From positions 1-64,000 of the forward strand of contig LMZS01000047.1 in assembly GCA_001567085.1 (NCBI GenBank): a stretch of 64,000 nucleotides of DNA, in the 5' to 3' direction. The stretch is from Chloroflexi bacterium OLB15 (GTDB taxonomy: Bacteria > Chloroflexota > Anaerolineae > Aggregatilineales > Phototrophicaceae). Shown here piece after piece: positions 26,690 through 34,838 of this stretch. A program made the translations under genes and the position numbers. Positions within the stretch are counted from its first letter, which is position 1. Each line of letters begins with the position of its first letter. The notes beneath the pieces were generated by a model that had not been told where the DNA came from, searched no databases, and saw nothing but the letters and a program-made list of their open reading frames with translations.

Positions 26690-26824
26690 AAATATGGCGT
26701 AGCATATTTTCTTGGAGGGGCATTTCGCCCCGTGTGGCATGTAATTGAAGGGCTTTCTGGTTCAGAATGGCTGCAGCAGTTACAAAGCCATGATATTTTT
26801 TATGTCTCCAGGGAGCATACTTCA

Positions 26825-27040
26825 ATGAGCAGCAACCGCGTCAAGGGCACCGTTAAGTGGTTCAATAGTGAAAAGGGCTACGGCTTTATCACTCCTGAAA
26901 ACGGCGCTGATGTATTCGTTCACTATACGAGCATCAATTCCACAGGCTATCGTTCCTTGAACGAAGGTGACAAAGTAGAATTCGAAATTACTGACGGCAA
27001 GAAGGGCAAGCAGGCCAGCGCAGTTTCGGTGCTTAAGTAA
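26825..27040 (+). CDS. cspA: cold-shock protein, CspA family
   Basis: A 71-residue single-domain nucleic-acid chaperone that melts RNA structure. Both RNA-binding motifs are present: [21 protein letters not shown] (RNP1 region) and DVFVHYTSI (RNP2). It ends in [16 protein letters not shown] at 26825 is fixed by GGGAG about 9 bases upstream and by homology. A longer in-frame reading from 26459 overlaps DUF423 and is not real. The leader of about 130 bases is typical of cold-shock genes whose translation is controlled by RNA structure. The gene ends in a clear terminator at 27070. Confidence 0.95.
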   Translation: MSSNRVKGTVKWFNSEKGYGFITPENGADVFVHYTSINSTGYRSLNEGDKVEFEITDGKKGKQASAVSVLK

Positions 27041-27069
27041 TCCGGTAATTCGACGCAAAACTGACATTG

Positions 27070-27097
27070 AACACCCGCCTTATACGCGGGTGTTTTC
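27070..27097 (+). terminator. intrinsic terminator of cspA
   Basis: AACACCCGC (27070-27078) and GCGGGTGTT (27086-27094) form a 9-bp stem followed by TTC. Confidence 0.85.
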
Positions 27098-27146
27098 ATT
27101 TCGGCAAGCGGCGCGATGCACGCCTTTCTTCCCGCGCGGCTCGCCC

Positions 27147-27175
27147 TACACAAACAGATATCCCCCTGCTAAAAT
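27147..27175 (+). promoter_or_regulatory. promoter of rpsB-tsf
   Basis: TACACA (27147-27152), 17 bases and TAAAAT (27170-27175), with TGC directly before the -10 as an extended element. It leaves a leader of about 125 bases before rpsB, in which S2 autoregulation could act. No known leader motif was recognised. Confidence 0.45.
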
Positions 27176-27308
27176 GCCTTGTATCGCATTTATTTTCACT
27201 CGCCGGGACTCGGTCGCTGGTGTTGGGCGAAACCTGAACAGGTTTTGTCTTCTGCTGTGCCGGGTGTGATCGGTGATGTGAGTAAACACTGGCAACAGGA
27301 GCCTTATA

Positions 27309-28142
27309 ATGCCCTCTCAAGTTTCCATGAAACAGCTTCTGGAAGCGGGTGTTCACTTCGGTCATCGCACGACCAAGTGGAACCCGAAGATGAAGCCCTA
27401 CATCTTCACCCATCGCAACGGTATCCATATCCTTGACCTTCAGCAGACTATCGTTGAGCTGAACGCCTATTACGATATGATCCGCGATATTGCTTCGGCG
27501 GGTGGCACGGTGCTGTTCGTTGGCACAAAGCGCCAGGCGCAGGAAGCCGTCGCCCGTGAAGCCGAACGCTGCGGTATGCCTTACGTCAACAAGCGCTGGT
27601 TGGGTGGCACGCTCACCAACTGGACGACCATTCGCAAGCGTATTGATACGCTGAAGACGATGGAAAAGAAGCGCGAAGCTGGCGAATATGAAATTCTTGG
27701 CAAGAAAGAACGCTTGATCAAGGATCGCCAGATTGAGAAGCTTCAGGAACGCCTTGGCGGTATCCGTATTATGAATAAGCTGCCTGAACTGCTGATCGTC
27801 GTTGATACCAACCGCGAAGCAACTGCTGTGAAGGAAGCCAACACCATTCATATTCCGGTGCTCGCGCTGGCAGACTCTAACAGCGATCCGGATAAGGTTG
27901 ATTATGTTCTGCCCGCCAATGATGACGCGGTGCGCTCGGTCAAGCTCATTCTGGAAACCTTTGCGGATGCTGTGATCGAAGGCCGCTCAATGCGTAAGCG
28001 CGATGATGAGGATGCTGGCGATGCCGCATTCTCCAGCGATTTCAGCGCCTATGATGAAGCCAAAGACGAAGACCTGCTTGGCGAATCTGTCCTTGCGAAA
28101 ATCAAGGGCAAGCAGGTATTCGATGAATCGGACGAGGAATAA
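27309..28142 (+). CDS. rpsB: 30S ribosomal protein S2
   Basis: A component of the small ribosomal subunit, needed for S1 binding. The 277-residue protein has the S2 signatures MKQLLEAGVHFGHRTTKWNPKMKPYIF at the N-terminus, GTVLFVGTKRQAQEAV near 67, RWLGGTLTNWTTIRKRI near 97, PELLIVVDTNREATAVKEANTIHIPVLALADSNSDPD near 160 and YVLPANDDAVRS near 200. An acidic tail of about 45 residues extends beyond the common core. ATG at 27309 follows CAGGAG. tsf starts 6 bases downstream, the usual rpsB-tsf pair. Confidence 0.98.
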   Translation: MPSQVSMKQLLEAGVHFGHRTTKWNPKMKPYIFTHRNGIHILDLQQTIVELNAYYDMIRDIASAGGTVLFVGTKRQAQEAVAREAERCGMPYVNKRWLGGTLTNWTTIRKRIDTLKTMEKKREAGEYEILGKKERLIKDRQIEKLQERLGGIRIMNKLPELLIVVDTNREATAVKEANTIHIPVLALADSNSDPDKVDYVLPANDDAVRSVKLILETFADAVIEGRSMRKRDDEDAGDAAFSSDFSAYDEAKDEDLLGESVLAKIKGKQVFDESDEE

Positions 28143-28148
28143 TCGGAC

Positions 28149-28775
28149 ATGACGACAATTACTGCTCAATTGGTGAAAGACCTGCGCGAAATGACCGGCG
28201 CAGGCCCGCTGGATTGTAAGAAGGCGCTGGAAGAAACCGGCGGCGATATACAAAAAGCGGTGGAATATCTTCGTGAGCGCGGCGCAGCAAAAGCGATTAA
28301 GAAGCTGAACGCTGGCCGTACCATGAACGAAGGGTTGATCGAAACTTATCTGCACTTCAACCGCCGCCTGGGGGTGATGGTTGAAATCAACTGCGAGACT
28401 GACTTCGTGGCGAATACGGATAACTTTCGCAACTTCTGCAAGGAAATTGCGCTGCATATCGCCAACCTGAAGCCGCTGTACATCAAGCGCGAGCATGTGC
28501 CGAACGCCATCATCGAAGCTGAGCGTGAACTGTACCGCCGCCGCACGCTGGAAGAAGGCAAGCCTGCCGCCGTTGTTGATAAAATCGTTGATGGTCGTAT
28601 GGAAAAGTTCTATCAGGAAATCGTCCTCATGGAACAGCCCTGGCTGAAGGATGATTCCAAGACCATTCAGCAGCTTCTATCTGAAACGGTCTCTGAAACG
28701 GGCGAGAGCATTGAAATTCGCCGTTTTGCCTGCTTTGTGCTGGGCGACTCTGGCGAAGCTGACGCAGGTGAGTAA
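28149..28775 (+). CDS. tsf: translation elongation factor Ts
   Basis: It exchanges GDP for GTP on EF-Tu. The 208-residue form is the short version also found in several deep-branching phyla. It has the UBA-like N-terminal domain (VKDLREMTGAGPLDCKKALEETGGD), the conserved NCETDFVANTDNF near residue 80 and a single core domain ending in ESIEIRRFACFVLG. ATG at 28149 comes 6 bases after rpsB. The end of the gene is followed by a leader region with a strong hairpin before pyrH. Confidence 0.97.
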   Translation: MTTITAQLVKDLREMTGAGPLDCKKALEETGGDIQKAVEYLRERGAAKAIKKLNAGRTMNEGLIETYLHFNRRLGVMVEINCETDFVANTDNFRNFCKEIALHIANLKPLYIKREHVPNAIIEAERELYRRRTLEEGKPAAVVDKIVDGRMEKFYQEIVLMEQPWLKDDSKTIQQLLSETVSETGESIEIRRFACFVLGDSGEADAGE

Positions 28776-28805
28776 AATCTAGACTCGCTGCTACGAGGAA
28801 ACGGT

Positions 28806-28928
28806 ATGGGCAAGAATCGTCAACTTACACGAGGAAACCGTCCGTTATCGATCACAATTTTTGGGGGATCAGCTAATTTGCTGATCCCCCTTTTACCTGT
28901 TTTGAAGGGGAAGCGAGATGTTAATTAG
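28806..28928 (+). CDS. possible 40-residue leader ORF overlapping pyrH start
   Basis: ATG at 28806 is preceded by CGAGGAAACGGT, a good ribosome site, and the frame runs as [20 protein letters not shown] and onward to a stop at 28926-28928, inside the start of pyrH (ATG 28918). The ORF covers the whole hairpin at 28863-28890, so a translating ribosome would disrupt it. It could be a leader peptide of an attenuator, or chance. ACGAGGAAAC occurs twice here (about 28793 and 28830). Confidence 0.25.
   Translation: MGKNRQLTRGNRPLSITIFGGSANLLIPLLPVLKGKRDVN
28863..28894 (+). terminator. terminator or attenuator between tsf and pyrH
   Basis: GGGGGATCAGC (28863-28873) and GCTGATCCCCC (28880-28890) make an 11-bp stem with a 6-base loop followed by TTTT. 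It ends 24 bases before the pyrH start and so either ends the rpsB-tsf transcript or attenuates pyrH. Confidence 0.8.
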
Positions 28929-29655
28929 TAATGATGGAGCGCCAAAGCCGGCCTACCGCCGGGTCGTGTTGAAGCTAAGCGGTGAGGCATTAGCCCCTGA
29001 GCGGGGATATGGCATTGATCCGGATCAGGCGGAATTGATTGCTGAACGCATCAAGGAATTGCACCAGCTTGGCGTTCAAATCGCCATCGTTATTGGCGGC
29101 GGCAACCTATGGCGCGGCAAAGACGGTGTTGAACGGGGGATGGCGCAAAGCACCGCTGACCAGATCGGCATTATGGCTACTGTGATGAACGGCCTGGCGC
29201 TGCAGGATGCGTTGGAACGCGCTGGCGTAACCAGTCGTGTGCAAACCGCAATCGAGGTTAAGGCGCTGGCTGAACCCTATATTCGCCTGCGCGCCATTCG
29301 CCATCTTGAAAAAGGCCGCGTGGTCATCATCGCTGGCGGCACAGGCAACCCCTATTTCACTACCGACTCAGCCGCCGCGCTGCGGGCTATGGAAATTGGC
29401 GCAGACATCATCATCAAGGCCACCAAAGTAGACGGCGTGTATTCAGCCGATCCGCGTAAAGACCCTACGGCTACACGTTATGCCAGCATCAGCTATGAAA
29501 AGGTCATTACAGATCGCCTGAATATCATGGATATGACCGCTTTTACCATGTGCCAGGAACACAATATGCCCATTCTGGTGCTCAACTTCTGGGATGAAAA
29601 CGCGCTGATTCGCGCTTTCCAGGGCGATGAAAGTGTGGGAACCATTATCCGTTAA
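28918..29655 (+). CDS. pyrH: UMP kinase
   Basis: It phosphorylates UMP to UDP in pyrimidine nucleotide synthesis, as a hexamer of the amino-acid-kinase fold. The 245-residue protein has [20 protein letters not shown] near residue 16, [39 protein letters not shown] near 58-96 and [44 protein letters not shown] near 136-180. The end is [35 protein letters not shown] at 28918 follows GAAGGGGAAGCGAG. It follows rpsB-tsf, the usual bacterial order, but frr, the usual next gene, is absent here. Confidence 0.97.
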   Translation: MLISNDGAPKPAYRRVVLKLSGEALAPERGYGIDPDQAELIAERIKELHQLGVQIAIVIGGGNLWRGKDGVERGMAQSTADQIGIMATVMNGLALQDALERAGVTSRVQTAIEVKALAEPYIRLRAIRHLEKGRVVIIAGGTGNPYFTTDSAAALRAMEIGADIIIKATKVDGVYSADPRKDPTATRYASISYEKVITDRLNIMDMTAFTMCQEHNMPILVLNFWDENALIRAFQGDESVGTIIR

Positions 29656-29690
29656 TGGGTAAATTGCCCAAAATGGTGGCAAAATAGTTC

Positions 29691-29704
29691 TGGGAGCGCT
29701 CCCA
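29691..29704. promoter_or_regulatory. LacI-family operator (CebR-box type)
   Basis: TGGGAGCGCTCCCA is a perfect 14-bp palindrome, identical to the box bound by the cellobiose regulator CebR in Streptomyces and similar to other LacI/GalR operators. TATAAT follows at 29723-29728, so the operator covers the -35 region of the promoter for the GH4 gene and a bound repressor would block it. The regulator gene is not in the window. Confidence 0.75.
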
Positions 29705-29722
29705 TATTTGTCATTTCCCGTT

Positions 29723-29728
29723 TATAAT
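29723..29728 (+). promoter_or_regulatory. -10 box of the GH4/kinase operon
   Basis: TATAAT, about 72 bases before the GH4 start. Its -35 region at normal spacing falls on the palindrome 29691-29704. Confidence 0.55.
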
Positions 29729-29799
29729 GCTGAATATCGGGCAGGTGGCTCTGGATCACATAAGTTGAGCCACAGCCAAAAACTGGAGTAGAACTTTCC

Positions 29800-31056
29800 A
29801 TGAACGCGCTCAAAATTACGGTTATTGGCGGCGGCAGCACCTATACCCCTGAACTCATCGAGGGCTTTATCCGTTATTACGACGAACTCCCCGTCGCGCA
29901 GATCACGCTGATGGATATTTCTGAAGATCGCTTAAAAGTCGTGGGCGATCTTGTGCAGCGTATGCTTGGCGATCTGCCTGTGAAATTGGTGCGCACCACT
30001 GACCGCCGCGAGGCGATTACTGGCGCGGATTTTGTGGTGACCCAACTGCGGGTTGGTGGTTTGGCCGCCCGCGCGCTTGATGAGCAGCTGCCGATGCAGC
30101 ATGGCGTTCTCGGTCAGGAAACCACTGGCCCCGGCGGTTTTGCCAAAGCCTTGCGTACTATTCCCGTGATGCTGGATATCGCCCGTGATATTGAACGTTT
30201 TGCGCCAGATGCATGGCTGATCAACTTTACCAACCCGGCAGGGCTGGTGGTTGAAGCGCTGAATCGCCTTACCCATGTGAAAGTGATCGGGCTGTGTAAT
30301 GTGCCGATCAATATGCAGATGCGTGTCGCTGAAAAACTACAAGTTTCGCCGCAAGAGGTGGAACTGCGCTATATGGGCTTGAATCACCTGAGTTGGGCGC
30401 GCGCATTGGTTAACGGGCGGGATGTGACCGATGAAGCCCTGAAATTGGCGTGGGCTGGCGGCAATCTGGATGATGAATATCTCAAAACAGTAGGCTTGAT
30501 CCCCAATTACTACATCCGCTATTTCGCCCATCCGGATCGCGTGCTGCGCGAGCAGCTTACTGCTGAAGAAACCCGCGCTGAATATCTGCAAGGGGTAGAA
30601 GCCGAACTGCTGGAACTCTACAAAGACCCTGAGCTAAAAGAGAAGCCGAAACTGCTGGAAACGCGCGGCGGTGCTTATTACTCAACCGCTGCCGTCAACT
30701 TGATTCGCGCTATCGCTCAGGATCGCCGTGAAGTACATATCGTCAACGTGCCTAACCAGCACAGCATTAACGATTTACCTGAAGGCGCGGTGGTTGAAGT
30801 GCCAGCCGTGATCGGCAAAAGCGGGGCGCAGCCGTTGATGCAGGGCGGCTTGCCGCCCGCGATTCGCGGATTGGTGGTATCGGTTAAGGCGTATGAGGAA
30901 CTAACCGTTGAAGCCGCCGTAACGGGCGATGAGTCTATCGCCAAATTAGCGCTGTTCACCCATCCACTTGTGCCATCATGGGATGTGGCAACTGCGCTGT
31001 GGAATGATATTAAAACGGCACATGCAGCTTACTTGCCCAACTTTACGGGAAAATAG
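29800..31056 (+). CDS. glycoside hydrolase family 4, 6-phospho-beta-glucosidase type
   Basis: GH4 enzymes cleave glycosides by NAD+-dependent oxidation and elimination with a divalent metal. The 418-residue protein has the NAD motif ITVIGGGSTYTPELIEGF at the N-terminus, LRVGGLAARALDEQLPMQHGVLGQETTGPGGFAKALRTIP near residues 83-122, INFTNPAGLVVEAL near 145 and the metal-site Cys in GLCNVPINMQMR near 170. MGLNHLSWA near 196 carries the conserved His. The CNVPIN and GQETTGPGG forms point to the phospho-beta-glucosidase branch. ATG at 29800 follows GGAGTAGAACTTTCC. It is followed after 9 bases by a sugar kinase, so the two probably act on the same sugar. A CebR-type operator suggests induction by a beta-glucoside. 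Confidence 0.88.
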   Translation: MNALKITVIGGGSTYTPELIEGFIRYYDELPVAQITLMDISEDRLKVVGDLVQRMLGDLPVKLVRTTDRREAITGADFVVTQLRVGGLAARALDEQLPMQHGVLGQETTGPGGFAKALRTIPVMLDIARDIERFAPDAWLINFTNPAGLVVEALNRLTHVKVIGLCNVPINMQMRVAEKLQVSPQEVELRYMGLNHLSWARALVNGRDVTDEALKLAWAGGNLDDEYLKTVGLIPNYYIRYFAHPDRVLREQLTAEETRAEYLQGVEAELLELYKDPELKEKPKLLETRGGAYYSTAAVNLIRAIAQDRREVHIVNVPNQHSINDLPEGAVVEVPAVIGKSGAQPLMQGGLPPAIRGLVVSVKAYEELTVEAAVTGDESIAKLALFTHPLVPSWDVATALWNDIKTAHAAYLPNFTGK

Positions 31057-31065
31057 GTTCATAAA

Positions 31066-32046
31066 ATGCTGATTTTAGGACTTGATGGCGGTGGCTCGAA
31101 AACGGCAGCGCTGCTAGCAGACGATCAAGGGCAGGTCTTAGGCTGGTCACAGGTCGGCGGCTCGAATTATCACGTTCTCGGGTTGGAAGGCGCGTATGCT
31201 GCCGTCAAGCAGGCGGTTAAGGGCGCGCTGCAAGGGCGCTCGCCGGATGCAAGCTGCTTCAGCATGGCAGCGGCAGATACACCGCTTGATTTCCAGAAGT
31301 TGACTCAAAAGCTGAGCGAGCTTCAACTGCCGGGAATATTCACGCTGCGTAATGACGTAATGGGAATTTTCCGCGCAGGCAGCCGTTTTCCTTATGGCGT
31401 TGGTATCGTCTGCGGCACAGGCTTCAACGCTGGCGGAATCAGCCGCAGCGGCAAGGAAATCCGCTTTCCGGCATTGGGCGGCTTCACTGGCGACTATGGC
31501 GGCGGTGGCGATATTGCCATGTCCGGCATTGGCGCGGCGTTTCGCGCGTGGGATGGTCGCGGCGAGCCGACCCTTCTTCAAGATGCAGTGTTACGGGCGT
31601 TCAATGCGCCAGATTTTCCGACGCTGGCCGAATATTGGGCAGATCGAAAAGTCACCTATGAGCATGTGCGCCATCTTGCCCCGCTGATTTTTGAGATCAG
31701 CACGCAGGGCGATGAGGTCGCTACCAGAATCATCCGCGAACAAGGGGTTGAGCTGGCAACATCGGCTGTTGCCATGCTGCGCAAGCTGGAATTAATAGAT
31801 GTAGATTGCGATGTGGTACTGGGCGGCAGCTTATTTTGGGGCAAAGGTGATTTACTGCTTAAAACGGTGTCTGAATTAGTCGGTGAAAAGGCTCCTAATG
31901 CGCACGTCACGCGGATTGATGTGCCGCCAGTGGTTGGCTCGGTGCTGCTGGCTTTAGAAAGCACCGGCGCTGTGCCTTCGCCCGACCTGAAAGCGATTTT
32001 GCGGCAGAATCTGCCCCCTGAATTGCAGTTGCAGATTCCTGCCTGA
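31066..32046 (+). CDS. BadF/BadG-type ATPase, N-acetylglucosamine kinase-like
   Basis: A 326-residue kinase of the ASKHA superfamily, close to the N-acetylglucosamine kinases in the BadF/BadG/BcrA/BcrD group. The phosphate-1 motif is LGLDGGGSKTAALLAD (residues 4-19), phosphate-2 is VGIVCGTGFNAGGISRSG near 112, GGFTGDYGGGGDIAMSGIGAAFRAWDGRG near 137-165 is the sugar-site region, and DVVLGGSLFWGKG near 250 is the adenosine motif. ATG at 31066 lies 9 bases after the GH4 stop, so both share the operator-controlled promoter. It probably phosphorylates the free sugar released by, or taken up with, the GH4 substrate. The exact sugar is unknown. Confidence 0.82.
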   Translation: MLILGLDGGGSKTAALLADDQGQVLGWSQVGGSNYHVLGLEGAYAAVKQAVKGALQGRSPDASCFSMAAADTPLDFQKLTQKLSELQLPGIFTLRNDVMGIFRAGSRFPYGVGIVCGTGFNAGGISRSGKEIRFPALGGFTGDYGGGGDIAMSGIGAAFRAWDGRGEPTLLQDAVLRAFNAPDFPTLAEYWADRKVTYEHVRHLAPLIFEISTQGDEVATRIIREQGVELATSAVAMLRKLELIDVDCDVVLGGSLFWGKGDLLLKTVSELVGEKAPNAHVTRIDVPPVVGSVLLALESTGAVPSPDLKAILRQNLPPELQLQIPA

Positions 32047-32068
32047 AGCGGCATGAAGCCCGAATGAT

Positions 32069-32674
32069 TTATCGCCGCTGAAATCGCCCCCGGATCAGCC
32101 GGGTAATCTTGTCCTCAACAGGCTGCCATTCGCCGGGTTGCAAACCGCTTAAGCTGATCAAACTGGCGCCTTCCCCGATTGACCAGCGCACCAGCCGCAG
32201 CGTTGGAAAGCCAACCGCCGCCGTCATCCGCCGCACCTGCCGGTTACGCCCTTCAATCAGGCTTAATTCGATCCATGCTGTGGGAACATTTTTGCGGAAG
32301 CGGATCGGCACAGATCGTTCAGGCAGCGGCTTCCCGTCAATTTGTGGCGGCGCGTCCAGCATCCGCGCCAACGCTGGCAGCGTCATCCCATCTTTTAGCA
32401 AGACCCCCTGACGCAGTTTATCGAGAGCCGTTTCATCGGGAATGCGCTCTACCTGTACCCAGTACGTGCGCAAATGGCGATATTTTGGCTGGGTAAGCCG
32501 CGCATTGAACGCGCCGCTGTCGGTCAAAAGCAGCAGCCCTTCGCTATCTAAATCCAGCCGTCCGGCAGCATACAATCCCGGCGCGTCAATATAATCCGCC
32601 AGCGTGGGGCGGCCTTCGCTGTCCGTGAATTTGGTCAGCACGCCGTAGGGCTTCCAGAAGCGGATGAGCCGCAT
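32069..32674 (-). CDS. rluE: 23S rRNA pseudouridine synthase, RluE-like
   Basis: It isomerises a uridine of rRNA to pseudouridine. At 201 residues with no S4 domain it matches the short RsuA/RluE branch. RluE modifies U2457 in the peptidyl-transferase region of E. coli 23S rRNA. It begins RLIRFWKPYGVLTKFTDSEGRPTL, has the catalytic Asp in AAGRLDLDSEGLLLLTDSG near residue 36-54, then RTYWVQVERIPDE and the LIEGRNRQVRRMTAAVGFPTLRLVR motif near 140-164. ATG at 32674 is used. It follows the epimerase gene on the same strand, whose stop lies 4 bases upstream, so they may be co-transcribed. Confidence 0.9.
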   Translation of the reverse strand: MRLIRFWKPYGVLTKFTDSEGRPTLADYIDAPGLYAAGRLDLDSEGLLLLTDSGAFNARLTQPKYRHLRTYWVQVERIPDETALDKLRQGVLLKDGMTLPALARMLDAPPQIDGKPLPERSVPIRFRKNVPTAWIELSLIEGRNRQVRRMTAAVGFPTLRLVRWSIGEGASLISLSGLQPGEWQPVEDKITRLIRGRFQRR

Positions 32675-32678
32675 GAAG

Positions 32679-33662
32679 CTAAATGAACCCGTGTTCGTGA
32701 TACCAGTTGTAGGTATCGCGCAGGCTGGTTTTCATATCCACTCGCGGCTTTCCTAGTTCGCTCCATGCCTTATCGAATTCAAAGAAGATGTTTTGCCCGG
32801 CCATGCGTGTTTGCGTGCTGTCTACCGGTACATTGATGCCTAATCGCCGCAGCAGGCCGATAATATCTGCCGTGATCGGCAGCAGGCTGGACGGCACGTG
32901 AAAGCCGGGGCGTGATTTGCCAACCGTATCCGCGATCAGCATGAACCAGTAGGAATAGGCCACATTTTCCGTACCGAGAATGTAACGCTCCCCTGTGCGC
33001 CCGTGTTCTGCTGCGGCTACATGCCAGCGGGCAACATCGCGCACATCGGTCACGGCTACGCCGCCTGCGGTAACCGGCACCAGCGCCCCCCATTTGGCAA
33101 TCGCCAGCACAAATTCGCCGGAAATTTTGTTCAGGTCGCCCGGCCCCATCACCACCACCGGGTTTACAGTGACGATATCCTGCCCTTGCTCCACCGCTTC
33201 CAGCACAAATTCTTCAGCCAGCGCCTTGCTGTAGGCATACGGAAAGTTGGCAGGCGACTGGTTAAAGCGCACGCTCTCGCTGGCGGGTTGCCCATCATTG
33301 CGCCTGCCGATTGCCGCCGCGCTGCTGGTGAAGACCACCCGCTTCACGCCCGCTTCTTTTGCCGCTTGCAGCACATAACGTGTGCCATCTACGTTAACAT
33401 GCATCAAGTGATTGCCGTCTGCCCGCCAGTAATCGGCCACCGCCGCCACGTGGAACACCCAGTCACAGCCTTCGCAGGCGGCGCGTAGAGCGGGTTGATC
33501 GGTCACATCTCCAAACGCGCTTTCATAAATCAGCCCTTCCAGCGCATTTAGCTTTGAACTGGCGCGATGCAGAATGCGAACCTGATGGCCAGCTTCAACC
33601 AGCGTGCGCGCTACATGCGAGCCAACAAAGCCGGTGCCGCCAGTGACTAACGCCTTAACCAT
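32679..33662 (-). CDS. NAD-dependent epimerase/dehydratase, HpnA/dihydroflavonol-reductase-like
   Basis: An extended short-chain dehydrogenase of 327 residues. It has the Rossmann motif ALVTGGTGFVGSHVARTLVEAGHQVRIL at the N-terminus, CDWVFHVAAVADYWRADGNHLMHVNVDGT near 64-92 and the catalytic Ser-Tyr-Lys set with VVFTSSAAAIGR near 110 and PYAYSKALAEEFV near 139. NPVVVMGPGDLN near 166 follows. It is closest in style to hopanoid-associated sugar epimerases and dihydroflavonol-4-reductase-like proteins. The substrate cannot be read. ATG at 33662 (MVKALVTGG) is preferred to a start 21 bases upstream because GGAGATGCT precedes it. It lies 4 bases upstream of rluE in the same direction. Confidence 0.85.
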   Translation of the reverse strand: MVKALVTGGTGFVGSHVARTLVEAGHQVRILHRASSKLNALEGLIYESAFGDVTDQPALRAACEGCDWVFHVAAVADYWRADGNHLMHVNVDGTRYVLQAAKEAGVKRVVFTSSAAAIGRRNDGQPASESVRFNQSPANFPYAYSKALAEEFVLEAVEQGQDIVTVNPVVVMGPGDLNKISGEFVLAIAKWGALVPVTAGGVAVTDVRDVARWHVAAAEHGRTGERYILGTENVAYSYWFMLIADTVGKSRPGFHVPSSLLPITADIIGLLRRLGINVPVDSTQTRMAGQNIFFEFDKAWSELGKPRVDMKTSLRDTYNWYHEHGFI

Positions 33663-33842
33663 AGCATCTCCAAACAGGTACAAGTTTTTTCGATTGTAAC
33701 CTGTCCGGCAGGGAATGGTGATGCCTGCTGGTGATATAACCGGAAGCCGCTGCGCTCAATCGCTCATCTATACATTCGGCTAGGAAAAATTCCGAACCTT
33801 GTAAAAGGCGGTACACTTTGGAGGTCGCGTTACTGGGATTGG

Positions 33843-34835
33843 ATGAGTCTCATGGCAAATGAAATGGGGCGCGTAAAAGATGCGCTGCGTAATGTGCAGT
33901 ATATTGCCACCGATGAAATTTCAACGGTGATGTTTCTAGCCGAAAAACTGGGGAAGCCGGTGCTGGCTGAAGGGCCTGCTGGCGTTGGCAAAACCGAATT
34001 GGCGCAGGCATGGGCAAAGGTCAGCGGCCGCCCGCTAATCCGCTTGCAATGTTATGAGGGGCTGGATGAAAGCAAAGCCCTGTACGAGTGGGAATATGCC
34101 AAGCAGATGCTCTACACACAGCTTCTGCGGGATAAGCTCAGCCAGATTCTGGCTAATGCCAATTCGCTGACCGAAGCAGCAGATCGGCTGGCGCAGGAGG
34201 AGGATATCTTCTTCAGCGAACGCTTTTTGCTGGCGCGGCCGCTCTTGAAGGCTATGACTTCTGATGTGCCGGTTGTGCTGCTGATTGACGAAATTGACCG
34301 CGCAGATGCCGAATTTGAGGCGTTTCTGCTGGAAGCTCTCAGTCAATTTCAGGTGTCTATTCCAGAGATCGGCACGATCAAAGCCAAACATCAGCCAGTT
34401 GTGCTGCTCACCAGCAATAACACGCGCGAACTGAGCGAAGCCCTTAAGCGCCGCTGCCTGTACCTGTTCATTGACTACCCATCGCAGGAAGTAGAGCTGA
34501 ACATCGTGCGGATGCGCGTGCCTGAACTTCCGGCGCGGCTGGCGACGCAGGCTGTAGAAATTGTGCAGGGGTTGCGCGGCATGGATTTGAAGAAAAACCC
34601 CAGTGTATCTGAAACTATTGACTGGGCGCGGGCGTTGGTCATGCTCAATGCTGACAGCCTTGACCGTGAAACGCTGGAAAACACGCTGACCGTGCTGCTC
34701 AAGCACGAAAGTGATGTGCAAAAAGCGAAGCGTGCCATCAGCGGCGGGCGTGCTAATCCGGCAGAAAATCAGCGCGATCCCCGTCAAACCCGCAATCAGC
34801 GGCGCGTATCTGGCTTAGGAGGAGACTGGAACTAA
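33843..34835 (+). CDS. MoxR-family AAA+ ATPase
   Basis: A cytosolic ATP-driven chaperone of the MoxR group, which usually works with a VWA-domain partner in enzyme maturation. The 330-residue protein has Walker A GPAGVGKTELAQAWA near residue 41, Walker B VLLIDEIDRADAEFEAFLLEAL near 145, sensor 1 VVLLTSNNTRELSEALKRRCLYLFIDYP near 187 and a helical lid (SVSETIDWARALVML). The last 40 residues are basic and Asn/Arg-rich. ATG at 33843 is used; ATG at 33852 is also possible. The neighbouring gene is a YdeI-like protein, not a VWA protein, so the usual partner is missing. Confidence 0.88.
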   Translation: MSLMANEMGRVKDALRNVQYIATDEISTVMFLAEKLGKPVLAEGPAGVGKTELAQAWAKVSGRPLIRLQCYEGLDESKALYEWEYAKQMLYTQLLRDKLSQILANANSLTEAADRLAQEEDIFFSERFLLARPLLKAMTSDVPVVLLIDEIDRADAEFEAFLLEALSQFQVSIPEIGTIKAKHQPVVLLTSNNTRELSEALKRRCLYLFIDYPSQEVELNIVRMRVPELPARLATQAVEIVQGLRGMDLKKNPSVSETIDWARALVMLNADSLDRETLENTLTVLLKHESDVQKAKRAISGGRANPAENQRDPRQTRNQRRVSGLGGDWN

Positions 34836-34838
34836 TCT

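Noticed and set aside
26459-26824. N-terminal extension of the cold-shock protein overlapping DUF423
   Set aside because: The extension is a shadow of the DUF423 gene and of the leader. Csp proteins start at the ATG at 26825, which has a ribosome site.
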